From Candidatus Parabeggiatoa sp. nov. 3 (GTDB lineage Bacteria; Pseudomonadota; Gammaproteobacteria; Beggiatoales; Beggiatoaceae): a stretch of 32,474 nt of DNA. The notes below the pieces were generated by a model. The model had not been told where the DNA came from. It saw nothing but the letters and a program-made list of their open reading frames with translations, and did no database searches. The stretch is taken from the NCBI GenBank assembly GCA_003645185.1, contig QNEL01000025.1, positions 1 through 32,474 of the forward strand, read 5' to 3'. Shown here piece by piece: positions 1 to 7,343 of the stretch; the first letter of the stretch is position 1; every line of letters begins with the position of its first letter. Made by a program: the position numbers and the translations under genes.

Positions 1-1144
1 CGGTGAGGATTTTTATCGCAATGGTCAAGATAAAGGGATCACCTTCACCAAAGGTGTTGCCAGCGAAGTCGTGTCTAATGGCGGTAATTTAAGCGTTAAA
101 ATTAAAGACCTTATTTTAAATGAGGAAATAATTTGTGAAACGGATTTAGTCGTTTTAGCAACGGGTATGGTGCCTAATTCTGGTGTCGATATTGAAATCG
201 CTGTAGACGAAGAAAATGAAGAAGCCGTCGCTGCGCTTCAAAAACAATCCGTTTTAAATTTGGATTATCGCCAAGGCCGCGACATGCCACAATTGGTACA
301 CGGCTTCACCGATTCGCATTTTATCTGTTTCCCTTATGAGACGCGCCGCACCGGTATTTATTCTGCAGGGCCAGTGCGTCGCCCAATGGATATGGGGCAA
401 TCAACAGAAGACGCGACAGGTGCCGCCTTGAAAGCCATTCAGGCCATTGAAAATGCCGCACTTGGACGCGCCGCCCATCCCCGTTCAGGGGATTTAAGTT
501 TTCCGCGTTTTCGCAAAGAAGGCTGTACTCAATGTAAACGCTGCACCGTCGAATGCCCCTTTGGCGCGATTAACGAAGATGAACAAGGTTATCCGCTATT
601 TAATGAATCCCGTTGTCGGCGCTGTGGCACCTGTATGGGGGCCTGTCCAGTGCGCGTGATTTCCTTTGATAATTACTCAGTGGATACTGTTGGACAAGCC
701 CTTAAAGCGGTTGATGTTCCTGATGAATTTGATGAGAAACCGCGCATTTTGCTACTGGCTTGCGAAAACGACGCTTATCCTGCGCTAGATATGGCAGGCA
801 TGAACCGGCTTGAATACAGCGCGTATGTGCGTATTGTGCCAGTGCGTTGCCTTGGCTCCGTCAACACCATTTGGATCACCGATGCCTTGAATAATGGCTA
901 TGACGGTATCATTCTGATGGGCTGTCAAAAAGGCGAGAATTATCAGTGCCATTTTGTGAAAGGCTCGGAAATGGCACACGAACGCATGTCCAAAATTGAT
1001 GACACGTTGAAACAAATGCAACTGGAACCGGAACGGGTACAGACTCACGAAATAGCCATTACCGACATTCAAAGAGTGCCTCAAATCATTAATGACATGG
1101 CAGCCACCATCGAAAAAATTGGCATGAGTCCATTCAAGTTTTAA
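1..1144 (+). CDS. qmoB: QmoB-like / HdrA-type iron-sulfur flavoprotein, C-terminal part
   Basis: The reading frame is open from base 2, so the gene begins upstream and about 380 C-terminal residues are present. The first part is the end of an HdrA-like FAD domain (VVLATGMVP, then GIYSAGPVRRPMD). Two 4Fe-4S motifs follow: CTQCKRCTVECP at about residue 175 and CRRCGTCMGACP at about 205. From about residue 245 there is an MvhD/FlpD-like domain (LLLACENDAY, PVRCLGSVN, GCQKGENYQC). HdrA core plus two clusters plus MvhD is the QmoB architecture. In sulfur oxidisers Qmo passes electrons from APS reductase (AprBA) to the quinone pool. HdrC-like and HdrB-like genes follow in the same direction, which supports Qmo over a methanogen-type Hdr. 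A methyl-viologen-hydrogenase-linked HdrA is the main alternative. Confidence 0.85.
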   Translation, partial: GEDFYRNGQDKGITFTKGVASEVVSNGGNLSVKIKDLILNEEIICETDLVVLATGMVPNSGVDIEIAVDEENEEAVAALQKQSVLNLDYRQGRDMPQLVHGFTDSHFICFPYETRRTGIYSAGPVRRPMDMGQSTEDATGAALKAIQAIENAALGRAAHPRSGDLSFPRFRKEGCTQCKRCTVECPFGAINEDEQGYPLFNESRCRRCGTCMGACPVRVISFDNYSVDTVGQALKAVDVPDEFDEKPRILLLACENDAYPALDMAGMNRLEYSAYVRIVPVRCLGSVNTIWITDALNNGYDGIILMGCQKGENYQCHFVKGSEMAHERMSKIDDTLKQMQLEPERVQTHEIAITDIQRVPQIINDMAATIEKIGMSPFKF

Positions 1145-1159
1145 TCTGAGGTTGGAATG

Positions 1160-1223
1160 GGGCAACCACAAGGGATTGCCCCTACAATAATTCGCCTGTA
1201 GGGGCAATCCCTTGTGGTTGCCC
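1160..1223. repeat. Perfect 27-bp-stem hairpin of the GTAGGGGC family
   Basis: The arms 1160-1186 and 1197-1223 are exact reverse complements, separated by a 10-base loop. The right arm begins TGTAGGGGCAATCCC. It fills the gap between qmoB and the hdrC-like gene. Related but weaker hairpins occur at 5854-5876, around 14440 and around 27781. There is no T tract after the right arm, so it is not a classic terminator; an mRNA stability or processing element is possible. Confidence 0.85.
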
Positions 1224-1251
1224 TTTGTCTATTAGAAATCAGGAGCTTCCA

Positions 1252-1875
1252 ATGAGTGATAATACAATGACGCTGAGGTATCGCAATAGCTTTCTGCGTG
1301 AAGTCGAAGAGAATGTGGAGGCAGGGCAATGGGTTCGCATGTGTATGCAATGTGGCGTATGCAGCGGTTCCTGTCCACTTGGGCCCCATTGGGATCATCC
1401 CCCACAAGAAATCTTTATGATGATCCGTGCCAACAAGCGTGAAGAAGTACTGGGTTCAAGTTCTATGTGGATGTGTACATCTTGTTATAACTGCATCGCA
1501 CGTTGCCCACGCGAATTACCGATTACCCATATCATGCACGGATTGGCGCACTATGCCAGTAAACTTGGGCTGGTTCCCAAGAACCAACAAACTCAAAAAT
1601 TTGCCCAAAAATTTTGGGATAACCTGTATAAAACAGGCCGTGTCAATGAGCTGAGATTGGGATTAAGCTTGTATTTCATGAACGGTTTTGTCAACGGGAT
1701 TAAAACTTCCCTGAAAATGCAAAAGGTTGGTTTGGGCATGTTGAAGACTAAGCGCATGAATCCATTTGAATTTTTTAGTGGACATAGCTGCAAAGACAGC
1801 AAAGGCTTGCAGGCAGCCTTGAAAAAAGCCCGTGAAATTGAAGAAGCGAAAACGGCCAAATTCCAAAACGTCTAA
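1252..1875 (+). CDS. hdrC: HdrC-like 4Fe-4S ferredoxin subunit of the Qmo complex
   Basis: The product has 207 residues. The start is the ATG at 1252, with AGGAG at 1241-1245; an in-frame TTG at 1225 overlaps the hairpin and has no ribosome site. Two cysteine motifs, C31-C34-C37-C41 and C75-C78-C81-C85, match the paired 4Fe-4S clusters of HdrC. No membrane segments are visible, so this is the soluble HdrC form rather than the QmoC fusion of HdrC with a membrane cytochrome. It probably relays electrons between QmoB and the HdrB-like subunit encoded 18 bases downstream. Confidence 0.85.
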   Translation: MSDNTMTLRYRNSFLREVEENVEAGQWVRMCMQCGVCSGSCPLGPHWDHPPQEIFMMIRANKREEVLGSSSMWMCTSCYNCIARCPRELPITHIMHGLAHYASKLGLVPKNQQTQKFAQKFWDNLYKTGRVNELRLGLSLYFMNGFVNGIKTSLKMQKVGLGMLKTKRMNPFEFFSGHSCKDSKGLQAALKKAREIEEAKTAKFQNV

Positions 1876-1893
1876 TTAGGAGACTGATAGATT

Positions 1894-2790
1894 ATGCCTA
1901 AAGAATATTCCTTTTATCCAGGCTGTTCCTCACAAAAAGGGGCTTCTTCTTCCAACCAATTTCGTTCAACGCAAGCGATTTGCGACATATTGGGCATTAA
2001 ACTGAACGAGATACCAGATTGGAATTGCTGCTCCGCCTCTATCGGCTACGCCGGCGGCGGTGAATTGCCCCGATTAACCTTATCAGCGCGTAACATCGCC
2101 TTATCTGAAGAACATCATCCGAATCAAGATGTGGTTGCCACTTGTGCCGCGTGTTGGTTAGCGACTCGTGAAGCTGATGAACGTTTAAAGCACGACAAGC
2201 AATTGATGGCCGAAACGAATGAAGCCTTAAAAGAAGCCGGTTTAACCTTCAAAGGTGAGAAGAAAGTTCGCCACATGGTAGAAGTGCTGATTGAAGACAT
2301 CGGCTATGACGAGATGAAAAAGCATGTCAAAAAGCCATTAGAAGGGATCAAGATAGCCGGTTATGTCGGTTGTCAAACGAACCGCCCTTTTGGTATTGAC
2401 GGAGAATCCTTTGAAAACCCCGTCTACTTGGACAAAATGATCGAAGCCATGGGCGCGGAAGCGGTAGAAAACTACGACAAGAAAGTCTCCTGTTGCGGTG
2501 GCGCGTTGATGTTTTCAGAGCCTGAAAAAAGCCAAGCTTTAGTGAAAGACATTATCGAAGCAGCTTATGACGGCGGAGCCGATATGATCGTCACGCCCTG
2601 CCCAGTGTGCCAAATGAACACAGAGGTTTATCAAGAACAGATCAACAAAAAGTATGGAACCAAGTTCAATATCCCCTCAGTGTATTACAGCACCTTGATG
2701 AGCGTCGCTTATGGGCAAAGCGCCAAAGAAGCCGCCTTAGATGGACAGGTTATTAGGGCCACGAAGTTAGAGGAAATTGCAGCGAAGTAA
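1894..2790 (+). CDS. hdrB: HdrB-like CCG-domain protein of the Qmo complex
   Basis: The product has 298 residues with two CCG cysteine-rich domains. Domain 1 has C11, CC45-46 and CAAC at 84-87. Domain 2 has C160, CC200-201 and CPVC at 236-239. In heterodisulfide reductase such CCG sites bind non-cubane Fe-S clusters at the catalytic centre. TTAGGAGA lies about 11 bases before the ATG. It follows the hdrC-like gene closely and is the last gene of the operon. The order qmoB-hdrC-hdrB suggests that soluble HdrBC stands in for membrane-bound QmoC; how electrons then reach quinone is not visible here. Confidence 0.87.
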   Translation: MPKEYSFYPGCSSQKGASSSNQFRSTQAICDILGIKLNEIPDWNCCSASIGYAGGGELPRLTLSARNIALSEEHHPNQDVVATCAACWLATREADERLKHDKQLMAETNEALKEAGLTFKGEKKVRHMVEVLIEDIGYDEMKKHVKKPLEGIKIAGYVGCQTNRPFGIDGESFENPVYLDKMIEAMGAEAVENYDKKVSCCGGALMFSEPEKSQALVKDIIEAAYDGGADMIVTPCPVCQMNTEVYQEQINKKYGTKFNIPSVYYSTLMSVAYGQSAKEAALDGQVIRATKLEEIAAK

Positions 2791-2804
2791 GTCTGAGTTG
2801 CACT

Positions 2805-2831
2805 ATGGTGGGTTGATGTACTGCCCACCAT
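2805..2831. repeat. GGTGGG/CCCACC hairpin downstream of the qmo operon
   Basis: ATGGTGGG (2805-2812) pairs with CCCACCAT (2824-2831) across an 11-base loop. It is a minimal copy of the type B palindrome seen throughout the window and starts 14 bases after the hdrB stop. GATATTTTTG follows, so it could also act as a transcription end. Confidence 0.6.
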
Positions 2832-2879
2832 GATATTTTTGTTCAAAATAAAGTGTTCATAAATGAGCTTTTGGCCGTT

Positions 2880-3000
2880 ACTAAAAACCGGTTTTCACGC
2901 AAACGTTTTGCGTAAAATAAACCCAAAAGACGCATTCGATGCATAGATAAATCTATTTTGCATTCTTTTGCGTCTTTTGCGTCTTTTGCGTTATTTTTTT
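2880..3000. repeat. Imperfect palindrome with TTTTGCGTC iterations
   Basis: AAAAGACGCA near 2926 is complementary to TGCGTCTTTT near 2970, with partly paired DNA between, giving a long imperfect hairpin. CTTTTGCGT is then repeated in tandem up to about 2990. A similar tract (TACGTCTTTTGCGCCTCTTGCG) lies near 24648. No gene is seen here. Confidence 0.5.
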
Positions 3001-3002
3001 GC

Positions 3003-3036
3003 CAAATGCGTGATGAGGGTTACTAATGTTTTATTT
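3003..3036 (+). pseudogene. 34-base relic of an antitoxin/toxin junction
   Basis: These 34 bases are identical to 5665-5698, the place where a Phd-like antitoxin ends (QMRDEGY then stop) and its PIN toxin starts (MFYL/F) in overlapping TAATG. Here nothing of the genes remains on either side. It lies just upstream of an unrelated PIN gene. Confidence 0.7.
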
Positions 3037-3055
3037 AAGCGCAGTCTGAAGAATT

Positions 3056-3496
3056 ATGATAAAAATTATCACAATGGATACTAATGTATTAGTTGCAGCA
3101 CTTATGAGCAATTTAGGTGCCTCTCATTATATTTTGCGACTGGTATTAGAAGAAAAAATCCAGTTAGCACTCACGCCATCTGTCTATTTTGAATACTATG
3201 ATGTGCTTACCCGACCGGAAATTTTAGCGAAAATACACTTGTCCATTAAGAACATAGAAAATATTTTAGATTTACTGGCATTATTGGCTAAAAAACATGC
3301 CGTTTATTTTTTGTTGAGGCCCAATCTATTTGATGAAAAAGATAATCTGATTTGTGAATGTGCCTTTACCAGTCAAAGTCATTATTTAATTACTTCAAAC
3401 ATTAAGGATTTTATCAGTGGAGAACTGAAAGCCTTTCACTTTCAAATAATTACGCCAAAGGCATTCTGCCGATTATGGAGAAAAGACGATGAATAA
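3056..3496 (+). CDS. PIN-domain toxin (PIN_3 / COG1569-like)
   Basis: The product has 146 residues. The N-terminal MDTNVLVAAL supplies the first PIN acid (D8) with N10; E46 follows, then a cluster around D93-D96, and ITSNIKDF near residue 112 corresponds to the usual T-x-D-x-DF end motif, with N in place of one Asp. PIN proteins are Mg-dependent ribonucleases, usually the toxin of a VapBC-like pair. The ATG at 3056 has only a weak GAAG upstream. The stop overlaps the next gene by 8 bases, so toxin and antitoxin are translationally coupled, with the toxin gene first. Confidence 0.8.
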   Translation: MIKIITMDTNVLVAALMSNLGASHYILRLVLEEKIQLALTPSVYFEYYDVLTRPEILAKIHLSIKNIENILDLLALLAKKHAVYFLLRPNLFDEKDNLICECAFTSQSHYLITSNIKDFISGELKAFHFQIITPKAFCRLWRKDDE

Positions 3497-3749
3497 TTCT
3501 CAAGTTATCACAACAATTACCATGCCAATGGAATTACAACAAAGATTAGAACAGCAAGCTAAACACCAAGGTATCTCAATCAATCAATTAATAAATTATT
3601 TACTAACCATCCAACTCACACAACTAGAAATGATTAACTCTCTGGAGTCTAAATTATCACAAAAATCATTGCCAGAACTCAAAAATCAAGTCAGTGCTAT
3701 TTTAGAGGGTATTCCAAGTAGGCCCGTACCCGATTGGGATTTACGCTAA
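3489..3749 (+). CDS. Ribbon-helix-helix antitoxin-like protein
   Basis: The product has 86 residues. TTITMPMELQQRLEQQAKH followed by GISINQLINYLL fits a beta strand plus two helices of a ribbon-helix-helix DNA-binding domain in the first half. The tail (SRPVPDWDLR) is typical of the flexible toxin-neutralising part. GGAG at about 3478 serves as ribosome site, inside the toxin gene. It probably binds and inhibits the PIN protein encoded upstream and represses the pair. Confidence 0.75.
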   Translation: MNNSQVITTITMPMELQQRLEQQAKHQGISINQLINYLLTIQLTQLEMINSLESKLSQKSLPELKNQVSAILEGIPSRPVPDWDLR

Positions 3750-3772
3750 TCAATTCACCAAAACATGAATTT

Positions 3773-3885
3773 CTATAGAACGTTGATGACACTGATTGTC
3801 ATGATTGACGCTGATTAATAAGATCGATCAGTGTTAATCAGTTTAATCAGTCAAATCTGCGTTTTATCATTTTTACTCATCTCCA
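3773..3885. repeat. GAACGCTGAT-type dispersed repeat, copy 1
   Basis: It reads AACGTTGATGACACTGATTG...GACGCTGATTAATA...ATCAGTGTTAATCAG...TCTGCGTTTTATCATTTTT. The two halves are partly self-complementary. Related copies are at 5275-5365, 6965-7170 (interrupted by a MITE), 11380-11460 (reversed) and 26285-26325. Confidence 0.6.
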
Positions 3886-3950
3886 AACTTTAAAAATTAA
3901 ATTTAACTCATTGATAATAAAAAACTTGAGTTAATTTCTGGATAAATAAA

Positions 3951-5108
3951 ATGGAAACAGGTTTACTTGAATCATTAAGAAAATATCGCCCACGAGAGAA
4001 TAAAGATCCATTAGAGAACTTTATCACGGAAGCCTTTGCATGGATTCTAAACAATCACCCTGATTTCAGTGAATTCTTTATTGATGACATTTCATCTAAA
4101 ATGCAAATACAAGGAATGAAAGGCAAAGATTGTGAGTGGAGAACCCAATACAACTTTGATGGTGTTTTCCCTGATATGGTTTGCCGATCCAATAACACAG
4201 CTATTGTATTTGAGAATAAGGCCTGGAGTTCTCTTCACGAAAACCAGTTAAAAAATTACAAAGATTATGCCAGCAAAAATTTTGATGAGAGTAAAATAGT
4301 GCTTATTACAGCGACTAAGTATCAACATGCTCAGAATCCAGATTTAGCTTTATGCTGGAGCGATATATATAAGCTAATCTCTGCATGGTTAGATAACAAT
4401 AGTGATTCTCCATTCATTTTTGGAGATTTTTTGAGGCTATTAAAAAGTGAGGGGATGGGGCCTCCTGCACCCATATCACATAAATCAATCTTATATTATT
4501 ATGCTTCAATTGATCTCAAACAAAACATAGGTAATCTGATAAAACGTGTGGAGAATGAAGATTGGTCAAAAAATATCAAACAGGACTTTAAGTTATCTGT
4601 TGTAAACGAAAAAAGGGGATTAGCCTATGGAGAAAGATGGGGAAGGATGGGTTTAGATTTGTTGAATTCGTGGACACCAGGAATATTTGTCGGCATACTA
4701 TTAGATGGAAAAGATCATTGTACAAAACCAATAAACGCAGCTAAGGGGCCTGATTTTTGTTTGATATTAGATTTTGGTAGTAATCTACATAGTCAATACC
4801 CCTCAAATCGCCACTATATTGAATTTGTGAAAATCGTGTCAAAAAAAATCACAGACTTAAATAATGGCTGGGAATTTTATCATCACTTAGATGATAATGA
4901 AGTTAAGAATAAGAACAAATGGCATCCCATACACATACGAAAACCAATGCTAGATGTTTTTGTTGGTTCAAAAACTATAGAGGAACAAACCAACAGATTT
5001 TACGAAACAGCAAATCAAATTATAAAAATAGTGACTGATGAAGCTTGTTTTTGGTTTTTGAAGGATGAAATGAAAAAGACATTATACCGATTAAATTTAA
5101 AGGCTTGA
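3951..5108 (+). CDS. PD-(D/E)XK nuclease family protein, orphan
   Basis: The product has 385 residues. The N-terminal third carries a likely nuclease core: E27 in NFITEAF, D70/D75 in FDGVFPDM, E88-x-K90 in IVFENKAW, then QLKNY at 99. This E...D...ExK...QxxxY pattern resembles PD-(D/E)XK families such as PDDEXK_4. The remaining 250 residues are not recognised. The gene stands alone between repeats, is more AT-rich than the housekeeping genes, and sits among toxin-antitoxin modules. That suggests a transferred defence or phage-related nuclease. No methyltransferase is nearby, so a classical restriction system is unlikely. Confidence 0.7.
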   Translation: METGLLESLRKYRPRENKDPLENFITEAFAWILNNHPDFSEFFIDDISSKMQIQGMKGKDCEWRTQYNFDGVFPDMVCRSNNTAIVFENKAWSSLHENQLKNYKDYASKNFDESKIVLITATKYQHAQNPDLALCWSDIYKLISAWLDNNSDSPFIFGDFLRLLKSEGMGPPAPISHKSILYYYASIDLKQNIGNLIKRVENEDWSKNIKQDFKLSVVNEKRGLAYGERWGRMGLDLLNSWTPGIFVGILLDGKDHCTKPINAAKGPDFCLILDFGSNLHSQYPSNRHYIEFVKIVSKKITDLNNGWEFYHHLDDNEVKNKNKWHPIHIRKPMLDVFVGSKTIEEQTNRFYETANQIIKIVTDEACFWFLKDEMKKTLYRLNLKA

Positions 5109-5454
5109 TTTTATTCGTTTTATTATTTTATAACTCAATGAGTTACTTTAAATCGGTATAAACTCTAATAAATAGCAGCGAAGTAGTCGCATCATGATTT
5201 GGTGGGTTGATGTAAGCATTCAACCCACCCAAATCAATCATAACCAAATCCAATCTACATTCCCCCAATCATGATAGAACGCTGATTTTGCCTCTTGTCA
5301 TGATTTACACTGATTGTTTAATCACTCAAATCAAGCTTCTGTTTTTTTATCATTTTTAAATTAATAAATAGTCGATATCAAAAAGTTCTTTAGCATTTTC
5401 AGACGCTAATCTTAAACCCGTTCAAAATATCAAAATCAATTTAAGGTGATAATA
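5109..5454. repeat. Repeat-filled gap after the nuclease gene
   Basis: TATACCGATT near 5085 is complementary to AATCGGTATA at 5150-5159. A type B hairpin lies at 5195-5236: GGTGGGTTGA (5201-5210) pairs with TCAACCCACC (5220-5229), and TGATTT/AAATCA extends the stem past one bulged C. Copy 2 of the GAACGCTGAT dispersed repeat runs from about 5275 to 5365. No gene is seen. Confidence 0.6.
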
Positions 5455-5688
5455 ATGCTTAATATCAGTGTGAATGAATTTGAATCACAACTTGATCACA
5501 TGCTCAGGAGAGTTGAAATGTGAGAAGACATCACCCTTACCCGTTTAGGTGAGCCCATTATCCGCTTATCTGCGCTAAAAAAACCACTAAAATCTTTACA
5601 ATCAACGGCCGCCTTTCGTGCAACGCTACCCATGGCAAAAACCCCCAGTGTAGACATTATTCGTCAAATGCGTGATGAGGGTTACTAA
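5455..5688 (+). pseudogene. Phd/YefM-type antitoxin with in-frame stop
   Basis: The 78-codon frame reads MLNISVNEFE...RRVEM, then TGA at 5521-5523, then EDITLTRLGEPIIRLSALKK...RQMRDEGY and the true stop. NEFE followed by ITLTRLGEPIIRL is the pattern of Phd/YefM antitoxins (usually ITKRGKPVAVL). A single base change (GGA to TGA) would explain the stop. Its end overlaps the toxin start (TAATG). TGA is the normal stop of several intact genes here, so recoding is unlikely. Confidence 0.75.
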
Positions 5689-5850
5689 TGTTTTATTTTG
5701 AGACCCGTTTTATCATACCTAAATACAGAAGTAACCAGTTCCCAGGTTGAAGCTGTTTTGCTGAGTTTAGAACCCGAAAAATTGGCAATTAGTCAATGGA
5801 CACGAGTTGAATTTGTTATAGCTTTTCATTTAAATAATTTCACAATGCCT
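5688..5850 (+). pseudogene. PIN-domain toxin, frameshifted and truncated
   Basis: From the ATG at 5688 the frame reads MFYFETRFIIP, then the sense moves to another frame (YLNTEVTSSQVEAVLLSLEP...SQWTRVEFVIAF), a typical N-terminal half of a VapC-like PIN toxin. The homology stops near 5848, where a GTAGGGGC hairpin begins. Both toxin and antitoxin of this pair are dead. Confidence 0.7.
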
Positions 5851-5853
5851 GTA

Positions 5854-5876
5854 GGGGCAACCCTTGTGGTTGCCCC
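5854..5876. repeat. GTAGGGGC-family hairpin
   Basis: GGGGCAACC (5854-5862) pairs with GGTTGCCCC (5868-5876) across five bases. It marks the breakpoint of the PIN pseudogene upstream. Confidence 0.7.
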
Positions 5877-6038
5877 CGTGCGTCTGAAACGAAGTAAATT
5901 ATTTTTCTGAACATCTATATTAGAAATATATTTTTTGGCAACCCCAAGTTTGTGGGCAGTTCTAGCCACCCGACGCTGATGCCCATTTAGACAACACATT
6001 GTGGTCAATTCTGATTCAACTTTAAGGAAAATCAATTT

Positions 6039-6287
6039 ATGCAAAACATTACATTACGTTCCCGTGTAGGTGCAGATGGCAATTTGCAATTGAACATACC
6101 CACCGCCCTCCCCAACACAGAATTGGATGTGCTTATCTTTTTACAGCCACTCAATTCCTCTGATATTAACAAACCAAAAACATTCTCTGAACGGTGGCGG
6201 GGAAAATTTAAAGGAATAACTCAAGCTAAAAATAATGCCGAACCGGATTTGCGTTTGGAATATTTAGTGGAGCGTTACAAATTATGA
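6039..6287 (+). CDS. Small VapB-like antitoxin
   Basis: The product has 82 residues: TLRSRVGADGNLQLNIP followed by LPNTELDVLIFLQPL resembles the short beta-rich N-terminus of antitoxins often found with PIN toxins. The C-terminal half (SERWRGKFKG...LRLEYLVERYKL) is charged and likely contacts the toxin. The ATG has TTAAGGAAAA upstream. It overlaps the following PIN gene by four bases (ATGA). It is intact although its partner is interrupted. Confidence 0.65.
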   Translation: MQNITLRSRVGADGNLQLNIPTALPNTELDVLIFLQPLNSSDINKPKTFSERWRGKFKGITQAKNNAEPDLRLEYLVERYKL

Positions 6288-6724
6288 AAAACATTTTCGT
6301 GGACTGCGATATACTGTTAGATGTTGGTTTAGAACGTGAACCTTTCTATCATGCTTCAAGTAAATTACTTAATTATCTTGAAGCCCATCCCAACACCGGT
6401 TTTATTGCTTGGCATTCAATAAGCAACCTTTTTTACATTTTTTCTAAGGCAAGTTCTAAAGAAGAAGCTAAAAACTTCATTCTGGAATGATGTCAGTTTA
6501 TACAAATCGTCCCGACTTCCAATACTGAAGTTTTGTATGCCGCAAATTTGCCCATGAAAGATTTTGAAGATGCGCTCCAATGTGCCGCAGCATTAGCGTG
6601 TGGTGCCGATGTGATTGTGACTAGAAATCTCGAAGATTATCAATTGTCACCGATAAATGCAGTAACCCCAACCCAAATATTAAATGATTTGCAAGCCAAA
6701 CAAATGCAATCTAAAGATGAATAG
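6284..6724 (+). pseudogene. PIN-domain toxin interrupted by an in-frame TGA
   Basis: One frame of 147 codons runs through, broken only by TGA at 6488-6490. The first part reads KNIFVDCDILLDVGLEREPF...ISNLFYIFSK...FILE, the second CQFIQIVP...LPMKDFEDALQCAAALACGADVIVTRNLEDY. D7/D9, the KDFEDALQ acids and the TRNLEDY motif are all present, so the fold and active site would be complete without the stop. It overlaps the antitoxin start-stop. It is best read as a recently inactivated toxin; a sequencing error is the other explanation. Confidence 0.75.
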
Positions 6725-7343
6725 AGAATGTAGGATGGATAGCAGGGTGGATCACTGCCTTTTTGTATTACTAAGATTGTCTCAATAGGTGCTTTCCAAA
6801 TCAAAGAGTTAATCACCAACGGATATCATTTTCATCAAATTTCAGAAATTAATTATTGTGAATGATGTCTTTTTGGCACAACGATATTCCTTTTTTTAGT
6901 CAACCCCCTTTTTCAAGAAACAACCTACACTTACCCAATCAAAAATTGAAATGGATGATTTTTTGATAGAACGCTGATGACGCTGATTATCATGATTTAC
7001 GCTGATTAGGAACGCGCATAAAATAACTTAGTCAACTTGTTCTCAATACAGTAATGACAAGGGAATCGCTAATTTGTAATGGCGATTTTATTTCATGCAC
7101 GTTCCTTAATCAAATCAGTGTCAATCCGTTTAATCAGTTATATCCGCATTTTATCATTTTCAGTCACATCCAAAGCTCAAAAATACACATAATTTTAATC
7201 ATGAATATATAAAACACTTTGCAAAGCCACGAACAACCCACTATTCTTTCTTGATGGAATGGAATGGCTTGGATAGTCGCCTAGCCTGCATGGATTAGAT
7301 GTTTCATCAGTCATGACAGGCTTAAAAGTGTGAGGAGTCTAGT
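6725..7343. repeat. Gap with dispersed repeat copy 3 split by a MITE
   Basis: After about 240 bases without recognisable content, copy 3 of the GAACGCTGAT repeat starts at 6966, is interrupted at 7009-7105, and resumes to about 7170. The DNA from 7170 to 7343 shows no further repeat and carries the upstream region of the next gene. Confidence 0.6.
7009..7105. mobile_element. 97-bp MITE with GGAACG termini
   Basis: The left end GGAACGCGCATAAAATAA is nearly complementary to the right end TTATTTCATGCACGTTCC. TTA flanks both sides (7006-7008 and 7106-7108), fitting a 2-3 bp target duplication (TA or TTA). Removing the element rejoins GCTGATTAATC, which matches the uninterrupted dispersed repeat. 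It has no coding capacity, so it would be moved by a transposase elsewhere; the TA target hints at an IS630/mariner-type enzyme, not proven. Confidence 0.75.

Noticed and set aside
5826-6044. Minus-strand frame of 72 residues near the GTAGGGGC hairpin
   Set aside because: It consists of repeat sequence and has no ribosome site or family features.
5521-6490. TGA recoded as Trp or selenocysteine in two toxin-antitoxin genes
   Set aside because: Intact genes such as carA, carB and ydbH end in TGA, and no selenocysteine insertion element is visible.
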